A stretch of 64,000 nucleotides of DNA, from assembly GCF_024713945.1 (NCBI RefSeq), contig NC_134682.1, forward strand, positions 806,001 through 870,000, given 5' to 3'. The position numbers were made by a program, and so were the translations under genes. Below are positions 25,401-37,024 of this stretch, piece after piece (the stretch's first letter is position 1; the number at the start of each line of letters is the position of its first letter). The DNA comes from Dermatophagoides farinae (lineage: Eukaryota; Arthropoda; Arachnida; Sarcoptiformes; Pyroglyphidae). The notes below the pieces were generated by a model, which was given only the letters and a program-made list of their open reading frames with translations, did no database searches and was not told the DNA's origin.

Positions 25401-28400
25401 TTAATTTTGATCAAAAACAAGCTCGATTATTGACCAAATTGCTGACACATTCACATTTACCTGGTCTTACTAGTCTGGATCAAATGCATCTATTGGCTTT
25501 AGCCGATTCTTTAGCATCGTTTAATGAAATTGATCAAAATCAAGCACGATCTACACGTGATGAATCGATAAATTTCTCTAATGATTCCAATGCAGTGATA
25601 GATGAACAACAACTTGCTATCACTGCCAATTCATTGGATGATTGTGGTCTACGATATTTATTGAATATGCGACAACATGTATATCTATTGAAATGTTTGT
25701 CATTGAAACAACGTAATACATTACAAAAAAATGGTCTTGGAACACATAATATTATTTGGGCCTTTCATTCGGAAACACAAGAAGAACTTGTACAGCTGAT
25801 AATGGCTTCATCCAATAAAATTGGTTGGCAAGAATTACGTGAATTAGGTGTCGGATTTTGGATCAGAAATAATAGTCTTTTGAAAAAAGTTATTGAACGT
25901 TTAGCTAAAACAGCTTTCAAACAGAAAAATGATCCATTAGATGCATCGTTATATTATTTGGCAATGCGAAAAAAGAATCTTGTCTGGGGATTGTATCGTT
26001 CTTGTCATGATAAAAAAATGACCGATTTCTTTTCACATAATTTCACTGAAGATAAATGGCGAAAAGCTGCGCTGAAAAATGCCTATGTTTTAATGGGTAA
26101 ACAACGTTTTGAACATTCGGTTTCATTTTTTCTATTGGCCGGATCACTTTGGGATGCAGTGGAAATTTGTCTTAATAAATTGAATGATCTTCAATTGGCA
26201 ATGGTCATTATTCGACTTTATGAAGGTGGTGATATTGATGCCGTTCCTGAGACATTAAAACGTTTATTGAATGAAGAAATTCTTGGTTATCAAAAAAATA
26301 TTCAGAATATGCAATATGCACATCCGGATCCATTCCTTAGAAGTATGGCTTATTGGATGCTTGGTGAATATAATTTATCATTATCCACTTTGCTTGAAAT
26401 GAATGTTGGAAATAAACATTATCAAATAATGATGTCTACCACAAATAGTCCACATGTTCAATCACCAACAACAACAACTACAAAAGAATCAGAACTATTG
26501 AATGCCGGTGGAGATCGTTTTGAAGGATTACATTCAAATGTTTTCAATTTTTATCTATATCTACGTACACAACCATTGATTGTACGACGTGCACAAGTTG
26601 CACGACAAAATATTGATACACAAGATGCAAATATGCGATCGCAGAAAAAATCTCATATGTTTACACGATCATCGAATAAATCAAAAGATGCTGTAGCTGT
26701 TACACCATTCGAACGTAGATTATTCTTTTTGACAGCATATCGTCATCTTCAAGCTGGCTGTCCATCATTAGCATTGGAAGTTTTGTCACGTTTACCGACG
26801 AATATTGTATCGGATTCAGAAAAGAATGAAATGGAAGAATGTAGCCGACGATTATCTATTCCTGATGCTGCTACAGCTGTTGGTTATATTCGTGAAACAC
26901 CAGAAACACCACAAGCTAAACAACAGCCACAAGCTAAAGCTGCAGATTTATTTTCTAGTAATAATGATGTTGGTGGTGGATTTGATTGGGGCACACCATC
27001 TTCGAATATTTTTACACCTGTTGCAACAGATGAATTTAAAATTGATTTTGGCAAAGATGATGACGATGATGATGATGTCGAATTATCAGATGATGAACGT
27101 AAAAATGAGAAAAAAGTTTTGATTGAAGATAAAAATATTGATGCTGATGACGATATATTCAATAATCATCAAAATATTAATGCTGAAGATCAAGATTCAG
27201 AAGAATCTAGTAACATTGATATGATGGCACAACAATTTAAATTCATTTCCTGTTTGAAAATTATTATGGAAGAGCTAAGCACATTGGCTACAGGATTCGA
27301 AGTTGATGGTGGTCAACTACGATATCAGCTTTATATATGGCTTGAACGATCTGTTGAAGTTTTAAAAGAAATATGTAAATATCATACATTTTCAATGCGT
27401 TCCGTTTCATATCGATCTAGCATCGATAATACTAGTACTAATCGACATGGACATAGTTTAGTGCCACCACCACCGCAATCAGCAGCAACAAATGATTCAT
27501 CATCATCAACAAGTAACAATAGACAAAGCGGTATTCTAGTTAAAGTTGTTGGTGGTGGTAATAATAATCGTAAATCATCCGATAATTCAACAACATCAAT
27601 GACAGCAGCACCATCATTACATGAAATTCTTTTGGCTGATAAAGAAGATTTTCAATCTAAATTAGAACGCTGTCATCGACGAAAACAATGGCTTTCAACT
27701 AATGAAGCATTATTGTTGAATTTACTTAGTTATTGTTCATTGCATGGTGGTCATGGTGGTGGATTAGCATCCGTTCGAATGGAATTGATATTATTATTGC
27801 AAGAATTACGACAAGATAGATCACCACAGCAACAGCTTCTATCACCATTGCCATTACCGACAACATTACCATTATTAACGGCATCAGTTGCTAGTCAAAA
27901 AACTGTTGTTGCTGATCCAATACGTCATCTACAATCAATGGCACATGATATTCTACAAACACTAACCGAGATTAATACCTATGTTCACATCAGAAACAAT
28001 ACGAATCATTTTTCATTTCCAGATTTTTTAGCATTACCACCATTTATGGTTTCCGGTACTGCCGCAACTACATTGATATCGATGATGAAAGATTCTTCGT
28101 CACATACACAACAAATATCACAACAACAAAATTATATTGGAACCTTGTATACATTGATTCATATTCTACGTGATTTGGGTATATCATTATCATCGTGTAT
28201 ATATCAATCACTTTGTGATTGTGATTCCGTCACACAAGGCAGTCCAATCAATGTACCTACAGGAAGTAATGTGAATAAAAAATCTTTTTTATCACGATAT
28301 AAAGATAAAGATCTTGGTACGAAAATAGATCCAAGTGGAACGACGACAAGTAGTAATAGTGGTGGTGATGGTGGTGCCGAAGATAAATCTGGTCCAACTA

Positions 28401-31400
28401 CAAATCCGTCAAAATGGCCTGGTGTTCAAGCATTACAGGCGTTGATTGCACGTGAAAAAGATGAAGATCTTCCAAAATTACATACATTATTATGTGAAGG
28501 ATTTGTTGCCGTTTATCTTAGTCAACTTGTTTATGCATTAACAATTTGTGATTCAAGCATTCTATATCGTTTAATTGGATTAAGATTTTCTGAAAAAAGT
28601 TGGGGTGATTTATTTGGTGGTGGTACTAAAAAACTTTTATATGTTTCAACATCTACGGTTACATTGGGACTAAGTCCAGGAACAATATCACCAAATGAAA
28701 CTACGGGAACATTGAATGGAACAACAACGAATCCGGCAACAAATTCACCACATTATGATCTGTTAAACACGTTATCAAAACAACGTATGAAATTACATAT
28801 GAAAATTCTTGAACAATTGAATCAAGCAGCTGAAGTTGTCGGTAATGTTGCTACATCACCAAGTAGTACATTGCAAAATATTACGAATCCATTTTTGGCC
28901 CAACAACAACAACAACAACAACCTGGTCAATCTAATTCAGGATTAACAGCACCAACATTGGAACAACGACCTACATATCGTGAAGTATTTGTACCACCAA
29001 ATAAATCCATTATCAATCATTTGATGGTCAAACCAGAATTACCTGATGATTTAATACATTTGGATTATGATTCATTCGGTAGTGAAGATGAAATGGACGA
29101 TGAAAATGATGAGACATCATTATTATCAAGTAAATTCCGTACAAGTGATACAATCACAATCGATGATGATGAATATAATGAATGGGCAACTGGTGGTAAT
29201 AAATCAATGAAAAATAAAATGGATAAATCTATGGAACGTAAAAAAGCCAATTTAGAATATGAATTATATGCTTGGTGTATAATCAGATTGGCTGCAACGA
29301 AAATTTCATATGAACAAATTAATAATTTTCTTCAAATTGCTGGTATTGAGAAAACTGAACTTCCTACCATTAGTCCATTTATTCATAGTACATTGCGTAC
29401 AATAATTCGTTGGCAATGTTCATTACAATTTTATATGAATGAATTTACTAATATTCCAGATCATTTTCTACCAAATATGTTTGTGGATAATAGCCGATCA
29501 AGTGGTTCAATACAACGATATAAATCATTATTTGAAAATAATAATACACCATTTCGTGCCGGTTACACGTCGATTAAATCGGCTAAACGTCTTTGGAATT
29601 ATTTGGTACGACAGCCATCAGTTCAGGATATTTTTATACGATATATTTTCGGTAAAGATCGTTCGCTAAAATTAGCACGTGATAATGGTGCAACATCCGT
29701 ATGTAATGCTAATTCAGGTGTTGTTGCCATAAATGATCAATATGATAGTAATAATGATAATACAATGAAAACAACTTTGGCACAATCAACAAATGAAGAT
29801 GTCGAAATGTTAGCTACTAATAAAACAACAGAATCTGCTGTCATTTCATCAACAAATGCTGCTGCACGTCGTATTATGGAACCAATGCGTATTGTTCATA
29901 AAGATCAAGATAATATCAGTGCATTCTGTATGGATCGTTCAAATAGTGGTTTGATTGCTTTATCAACACCTAAAGAGATACAAGAACTGAATATAAAATC
30001 ATTACTAGAAGTATGTGTACCTTGGTTGGAAGAGGATACTGAAATGGATATTTATAATTTAAAACAAAGGTAAACGAATCGATGATTGATTTTAAAATAA
30101 AATCTATATTAATTTATTTTTTTCAAAAAAAAGATCATTCCAAACATCATCTTATGTTGATTTTTTATTGGTACAACATCCAGCTGATCGTTTACAAACA
30201 TCACCAGGTGGTTTAGCCTTTCAGAAACAATCATCATCAGCTGCAACAACTGGTGGTGTTGGTGGTGGCAGTAATCAACAACAGCAAACACCCACAAAAC
30301 AGCCCATTCTGGTGAGTTCTAATAATTATACATTATCCAATTATATTCTTTTATTCTGCATGGGAGGGGGGAGTGAAATAAAAAAAAAACAAAACATCGA
30401 ATCAATTTATATAGAATTTGTTGATAATAAAAATAAAAATAGATAAATCAACAAACAAAGAAAAAAAAATTTAAAATTAGCCAAAAAACAAACAAAACTA
30501 ACTTGCTTTTTTTTAAACCAAAAATTTCTTTTCTCTCTCTCTCTCTTTTTTTTAATGCTCTCGCTCCGGCGCTTCCATTCTCGTTATCGCTCTATGTTGT
30601 TTCTTTCTATCTTGTGCTATCCCAATTTATTGAAACAAAATTAAAACACACCCAATTACACCATTCAAAAAAAATCTATACAAATTCTATATATATAAAA
30701 GTCTAAACACCATTTTCAAGGAAATACCAATCCTTACTTTTGTCAATATATCTTTGAAAGAAGTCGTCATATTTTTAAGCCGGTAAGCTAATGAATGTGT
30801 TTGTTATTTTTTGAAAAAAAATCCATTATAAAGTTTGTCGATATTTTGTTTTTGATTTATTTTCATTCATTTTTTATTTTTCTTCATTTTCGTTCGTTTT
30901 TTGTTTTTCTGTTTCAATTTTTTTTGGTTCAACTTTGCATTTTCATTTGCTTTTTTTTCGTTTATTTTTTTTTTTAAATTTCATTTTTCATCCTGTTTTA
31001 CAAAGAATTTTGATTAATTGATTCATTTGGAAATTTTTTTTTTTTTTTTTTTTTAATTTCAGGTGAAACGACATAAAACCGAAACTGTTCGACGATTGGC
31101 TTCTCATCCAACGTTGCCTTTATGTAAATTTTTTTTTGTTATTGTTATTGTTTCATAATATTGAATTTTGTTTATCTGGATTTCTAGATTTATCCGGTGG
31201 TCAAGATGGCTGTGTTCAATTATGGGAATGGACCTATCAGCAGCCAATATCGACGCCAAGACCAGCTGGAACTTATGCTAAAGTTACTCATGTTGGTTTC
31301 AGCCAACCAGGCAGTAAATTTGGTGTTACTGATAGTGATGGAACATTATCATTATGGCAAACGGCTAACACTAGTGCTAATCCATTCTGGGTATGTCGTT

Positions 31401-32247
31401 GAGACTTTTTTTTAACTAAAAAAAAATGAATTTAATCAATTCTGTTTTTTTAGAATTTTCAATGTCACAATAAAACTACAAGCGATTTTACATTTTTATC
31501 ATCATCATCACTGTTGATGGCAGCTGGACATTCAACTGATCATCGTAATGTAGTACTGGTCGATACACTTGTACCACGTGAACGTAGCATTGTCCTGGCA
31601 TTTGCTTGTCATGAACATAACGGTGCTTCATCGATTATTTTCGCACCATTAAGTCAATTGATTATCACTGGTGGTAAAAAAGGCGATATATTCATTTTCG
31701 ATATTCGACAACGTATTCAAAAAGATCATTTTCATGCACATGATTCGGCTGTTAAATGTATTGCATTGGAACCGAATGAAGAATTTTTTGCAACCGGTTC
31801 AGCTGATGGTGATATCAAGGTATAGAATCATTCTGCTGTCCATTGTTGCAATTTTGTTTAATAATTTTATTTTTTTTCAAGGTTTGGTCATTATATGGAT
31901 CAAATCGATCACTTTTACATTCATTTCCTGGTGAGCATGCACGTAATACATTTTTCCGTAACATTGGTATGGGTGTTTCTCATCTCTATATCGATACATG
32001 TGGCCGGTTATTTTCATGTGGTGCTGATGGATCATTAAAGATGCGTCATTTGCCAACATTGGAATGTCAGCCAACGAATTTTTTTATGCCTCATTCTCAA
32101 TCATCTGCATCATTAATTTTTGGTAATAGCAATAACACTGTTGATAATGATCATGATCAACAGCAACAGCAGCAGCAACAACAACAAAATCGGCCATCAA
32201 ATTCTTATGAATCTAATAACTATATCAATGGTACAACCATAATTTGA
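19483..32247 (+). CDS. DMXL2: Rabconnectin-3 alpha / DmX-like protein (V-ATPase assembly regulator)
   Basis: Seven exons: 19483-25317, 25373-30069, 30134-30311, 31063-31123, 31188-31390, 31454-31819 and 31882-32247, about 3,901 aa. The N-terminus (HQILTGAVNSGDN) and N-terminal WD40 repeats are diagnostic. The middle holds the Rav1-like domain (GVGFWIRNNSLL, DPLDASLYYLAM, WRKAALKNAYVL) near residues 2040-2260. A conserved tail module (GGGLASVRMEL, SPLPLPTTLPLL) follows. The C-terminal WD40 block from about residue 3570 has YLSGGQDG, GGKKGDIFIFDIRQR and LFSCGADGSLK. The protein partners Rabconnectin-3 beta to assemble and activate the V-ATPase on endosomes and synaptic vesicles. Length exceeds the human approximately 3,000 aa because of Gln, His, Ser and Asn tracts. 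The junction at 25317/25373 is uncertain: the frame changes across a CAA repeat (see findings). The symbol could equally be DMXL1, since invertebrates have one gene. Confidence 0.95.
30312..31062. other. 751-bp intron of the DMXL gene
   Basis: GTGAGT donor and TTTCAG acceptor, phase 0. T-rich with CTCTCT runs. Nothing else is recognised. Confidence 0.85.
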
Positions 32248-32758
32248 AAAAAAAGGCAAATCAACTAAAGAATTCAACAAGTGATTCTATGTACATTATC
32301 ATTTTCATTTTTTTTTTTTTTTTTTTGGTTCTCTGGGTGATTTATTTATCTACGGTCTTGCCATTTATGTAACCAAATTTTTTTTTATATATATTTAATC
32401 CAGAAAATATTATAATGTTCATTTTTTCTTCGAACCACATGGTGGTTTTTTTTTTGATAGTTTTTCGCTATACTTTCAATGTGCAATGTCTTGTTTGTCT
32501 TTGTTTTTTTTTGTTTGTTTGTTTGTTTGCTTGTTTTTTTGTTTCATAAACTTATACCCATCAGTTTTTTTTGTGCTGGATTTTTTCTTTCTTTTTGATT
32601 GATTTTTGTGTCTTCGTGTGTGTGTGAATGTTTTAAAAATCTAGTCACAAATGATAATTTACAAAAATAAAAATAAAAATTGATTTTATTGATTTTTTTT
32701 TCATTCGAAAATCAATTTTTTAGTAAAAAAAAAATTCACTGGATCATTCATTCAACGA
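32248..32758. other. Shared 3' region of converging DMXL and TXNDC17
   Basis: A T-rich 511-bp spacer. AATAAA at 32666-32671 and 32672-32677 suit DMXL. TTTATT at 32685-32690 suits TXNDC17 on the minus strand. The two signals are separated by fewer than 20 bp. Confidence 0.55.
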
Positions 32759-33329
32759 TCAACGAAGTCGACATACACCATCCACACAGGTTCCAGCTTT
32801 CGAAGTGACACCAGTTTCTAATGTTCCTTCGAATAATTTTTTCACCAATGTCTTGTCTGCACAACCACCTTCTTCCAATCGAATGTTCTACGAATAGAAT
32901 TTTTCAAATTAATTAACAAAATAATCATCGAAAAAAGAAATGCTTACCAATGGTACATTGACGAGTGTTGGAACACAATTAATGGCAAATTTTGGATGTT
33001 TTCGGAATCCATTATCTGAACTTTTCCAGCTTTTTTTGGGGGGTGAAAAAGATTGAATTTTATGATTATTATTTTACAGCTGATTTGATCACTAATTATA
33101 ATTACCTTGGTAAATCGCCCACCATAACGGTAGCAAAAATCATATTCTGATCTTCTGTAGTTTCTTTCACAACACTTTCGATTATTGGATCGGCAACAAC
33201 ACAATCTGGACACCAACTTTTACCATTGGCTTTTTTCGTGCCGGTAAACAATAGAATTAATTTTTTATCTTCATTTTCTTTGATTAAATTGTCCAATTTT
33301 TGGCTATCATCAATAGATATTTGTTTCAT
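32759..33329 (-). CDS. TXNDC17: Thioredoxin domain-containing protein 17 (TRP14)
   Basis: Three minus-strand exons, 33329-33106, 33029-32948 and 32887-32759, join in phase to 144 aa. The active-site motif WCPDC lies at residues 39-43, preceded by LLFTGTKKANGKS, which is characteristic of TRP14 rather than ordinary thioredoxin. CVPTLVNVP holds the cis-proline. This family of cytosolic disulfide reductases acts on cystine and small substrates with thioredoxin reductase. The start at 33329 was chosen because it places the domain as in known homologs; an in-frame ATG at 33413 would add 28 residues. The C-terminus carries about 20 extra residues with two further cysteines (TCVDGVC), longer than the human 123-aa protein. 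Confidence 0.93.
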
Positions 33330-33919
33330 TCTTTTGGTTTGTAGAATAAATGAATTTTTAAATGAGAAAAAATGTCGTTTCAAATTTTGCATCAATTGAA
33401 TTGATATCATCAATAATCAATAAATTAACTCCTATTTTTTTTAGCTGTTTATCAAGTGGTTTTGATAACATTTGTGAAAAATTTGAGTGTATCATGAGCT
33501 TTATCACATACACACACACACACACAAAACACATACATGCACCATGATATTTCAATGACATGCATGTGTGTGTTTAAAAAAAAATAAAATAGTGCTCAAC
33601 ACATTGCCATCTAGTGATCGGATGAATTCGAAATTATTTCGCTACATTCATCATTTTTTTTTGTGACCAATTTTATATGCATTTATTATAACAACTGTGG
33701 TAGTGGTAATGACGTGAAACGGATAATTTCGACTCTTATTATCGATGAATTCGTTCGTTACTTCGATTCTTTTTGTATTTTTCATTTAACTGAGCGCAAA
33801 ATTTGCAATCTGAAAAAAATTGTGGTATTTTTTCCTCATATGAAGAATTTCAAATTTTTTATTTGAATTTCATTTTAAATTTTTTTTCATTTACATAGTT
33901 TGGTGAATATCCAGCCATC
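33330..33919. other. Divergent promoter region between TXNDC17 and LIN37
   Basis: A 590-bp spacer with a short CA repeat (near 33511) and the CTCF-core-like sequence at 33605-33617. A TTTACATAG acceptor-like sequence (33890-33898) may end a 5'-UTR intron of LIN37. No gene is seen. Confidence 0.6.
33605..33617 (-). promoter_or_regulatory. CTCF-core-like site in a divergent promoter
   Basis: The minus strand reads TCACTAGATGGCA, one mismatch from a common CTCF core variant CCACTAGATGGCA. Position between two divergent genes is suggestive of a promoter or insulator, but this is a single short match. Confidence 0.3.
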
Positions 33920-35261
33920 ATGAATCGAAGTCGGGCATCATCAAGAATAGCCAGAAGACAGACAAAAAATAGTGAAAAGACTGGTGATATTGTCAATGGT
34001 ACTGGCCAAAATCTTTCACAAAATGGCCAAAGTCTTTCGCAAATATTCGATGATATTGATCTTTTATTTGGTAATCATAAATCGAAATTCTATCCAATCT
34101 ATACACCACCAAATAAAAAAGTAAATACACATAATTTGGCCGAAATTCCATCATTGCAATCAGATGAAGACAGTATACTTGGTGTGGATAATAATTCACA
34201 GAATGGTGAAAACAATAATGAACGTAATATAACTCCTAGAAAACAATATGGAAAACGTAAAAATGCAAATAGTTTGATTGAATCACGAAATAAATTTCGT
34301 CAATTATTGAATCAAATGCAGACAAAAACTCGACCACAGAATGGTCATACAAATAAAAATGATTCTGCATTTGATGGTTATGAATTAAAAAGTCGTCGTG
34401 TTAAATATGAACCGAAAAAATCACGTAAAGAAACCAGTGAACAATTATCGCCAATCAAAGGTTCAGCAAATGAATTTATTGTAAAAGTATTTGAAAAATC
34501 CGTCGATTTAACATCATATTGTAAAACGAATCCAAATCACTATATACCATTATATCCTATTTGTCGACTTTGGGCACGTGATAATATGGGCATACCAGAA
34601 ATGTTACGTTGTAAACGTAATCCACAGCCACCACCAATGAATGAACCACCAGATCCGGATGGTCCATATTCCGCCAATCCAGTTGATGTATGTCATCTTC
34701 CTAAACCTGAGCCATTACCAAGAGATGAAGATGGTAACATAATCAATTTACGTATACCAGAAAAAGTGCGCAATAAAACCATTCAAACTCGTTACGATGA
34801 TACATCGTTTATAAATTCAATGGAAAATCTAAGTCCAGATGAAATGCTTAAATTGAATATGCCCGGTTGGAAACAAACAAGACGAGATAATTTGGAAGCA
34901 TTACGAGAGAATGAAAAACGTTATCGGCATAGTTTTGCAATTTTAAAATCAATTTTTGATAAGTAAGTCAGAATGATGTTTTTTTTCAGCTTTGAATTAC
35001 ATTTTTTTTAATTTCTCTTATTCAAGGGCTAATAATAGTGAACTAGGACGAGATTTGACCTATTACAAATATCCACCATATGAATCAGAAGATCATGCTG
35101 AACAAACACAACAGCAACAACAACAACAGACAACATCTGTACAACAACCACCACCACAATCAACATCATCAGTAAGCCAATCATCCACTTCATCACCATC
35201 AACAACGACAACGGAAGCAGTAGGTGATGAAGAATCACAAAAATTCCATACAGAATTATGA
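33920..35261 (+). CDS. LIN37: LIN37, MuvB/DREAM complex subunit
   Basis: Two exons, 33920-34962 and 35027-35261, join in phase (64-bp intron) to 425 aa. Conserved blocks are FYPIYTPPNKK near residue 55 and the family signature YIPLYPICRLWARDN near residue 207. A Pro-rich linker follows, then a C-terminal region with WKQTRRDNLEALRENEKRY. LIN37 is a core subunit of MuvB, which with E2F/pocket proteins represses, and with Myb activates, cell-cycle genes. The N-terminal 50 residues are basic and disordered, and the last exon is Gln/Ser/Thr-rich low complexity. It is longer than human LIN37 (about 246 aa), mostly from low-complexity sequence. Poly-A signal AATAAA lies at 35472-35477. Confidence 0.88.
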
Positions 35262-35645
35262 AATGGCCATAATGATGATGAACAACATAACCAAATTCAA
35301 TGAATGCTCTTTATTTGACAAATTGTTCCCATCTTATTCAATTCAAAATACACAAATAATAACAAAAATGTCGTCTATTATTTAAGAATCAATTTTTTTT
35401 CTCTTTTTTTTCATTCATTATTATTGATTATTGATATATAAAAAAAAATTTCATTTTAACTTAATAATAATAATAAAAAAAAGTATAATTTATAATACAC
35501 ATTTATAATAACCAAATGAATGTATGGTGGATATTGTCATGATGATGATGATGATGATGATCAGAGTGTTCCGGAAAAAAAATTTTTACCACTCAATAAA
35601 ATTGATGATTGAAAATTCAATCATCAATAGATTTATTATTAATGA

Positions 35646-37024
35646 TTATGCACTTAAATAAACTGGAGGTCTATAGTTGGATTGATAAACTGGAACACCT
35701 TTGGGCGTCATATATACCCTTGATCGAATGAAACGATTATTTTGTTGATTATTATTTGTCGTTGCCATCGGTAATACATGATCATCATCTGGTGAAGATT
35801 TTGCATTTTGTTGTTGTTCATACATTGCTTTTCGATATGATTGTATGGTTTTTGGGCTTAAATGACGAAAAATTTCATTCGATGGTCCAGAAATACTTTG
35901 ATAATGTTGTTGTTGCATCGGTTTATGATTAGAAATCATTTGTGGCTGTGATGATGATGCTGCAGCCGCTGCTGCTGAATATGATGATGATCCATGATCA
36001 GCCATACCACCACCAGATGATTTACCAGCATCTTTTGCAATAATTGTACGAACCTCTTCAATGACTGGCTGTACCTGTTGCACTACACGTCTATATGGCT
36101 GAATAATTTCATGAACCTAGAATAAATTAGTGGATAATATAAATTTAATAAAACAAATCAAAACAATAATTCGAATTACTGACCTCTTGAATAATTGGCC
36201 TAATTACTTCATGTACCACGCGTTGAGGATCTTCATGTGATGTGGTATATTTGACCTCAGATTTTGGACCTATGTTCATGGATGGAAAAAAAATAATTAA
36301 AACATTAAATGTTTATAACACTAGAAATAAAATTGCTGAAAATGATGATTATATACGATGATCACGTCAAGAAATTATCAGATAATTCAGAAATGTTAAT
36401 CATAATCATGAGATTTAATAATTATATATAACCTATGGATTTAAAATTCAAAAAAAACTAACCTGGAAGTCGTGTTTGATGTACGACAATTGGTTGTGCA
36501 TGTGTACGATAATGTAGTGTAATCGGTTTATTATGTTCAGGCATAACATTGATATCTTTGCCTTTCAAATAAGCTTGATTAACACTGGTCATAAGATAAT
36601 CGGCTTGTTGCATTGAATTTCTTAATGGCTGAAATGGTGTATCATCCGAATAATGATCCTGTATCATTGATGAATGAGAATGATGTTCATTATTTGTCAA
36701 CATAGGCAATTCTGATTGTGGCCAATATTCAGATGATGATTTTTTAAAAATTTCATCATTATTTCGATGATTTTTCAATGATAATGCTGATGAAGACGAC
36801 GATGTTGATGGTGAGGATGCTGCTGATGATGGTGATAATGATGACTGTTGTGGTGTTGTAGATGATGATGATGATGATGATGGTGGATATCTTAATGAAG
36901 AATAAAATCTTTTACTTTCTTCGGCAATTATCATTTCATCTTTATCCATTGGTTTCAACGAACAGCCAACAGAACCAATGATGATGATGGCAAAAGTGAT
37001 AAAATATTGCCACGAAATTAACAT
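35646..37024 (-). CDS. Secreted arachnid-type protein, paralog A
   Basis: Three minus-strand exons, 37024-36463, 36269-36184 and 36116-35646, join in phase to 372 aa. The start lies in a good AAACAAAAATG context. Residues 1-about 23 form a signal peptide (hydrophobic FITFAIIIIGSVGC). A Ser-rich region follows. The conserved core reads ITLHYRTHAQPIVVHQ near residue 166, then HEVIRPIIQEVHEIIQPYR and VQQVQPVIEEVRTIIAKD. The C-terminal exon is Ala/Ser/Gln-rich. The same core is in the gene at 43211-45212 on the same strand, and both share a phase-1 intron directly after the first core motif. I recall similar cores in secreted mite/tick/spider proteins but cannot name a Pfam family. Function is unknown; it could be cuticular or glandular. 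Confidence 0.8.
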
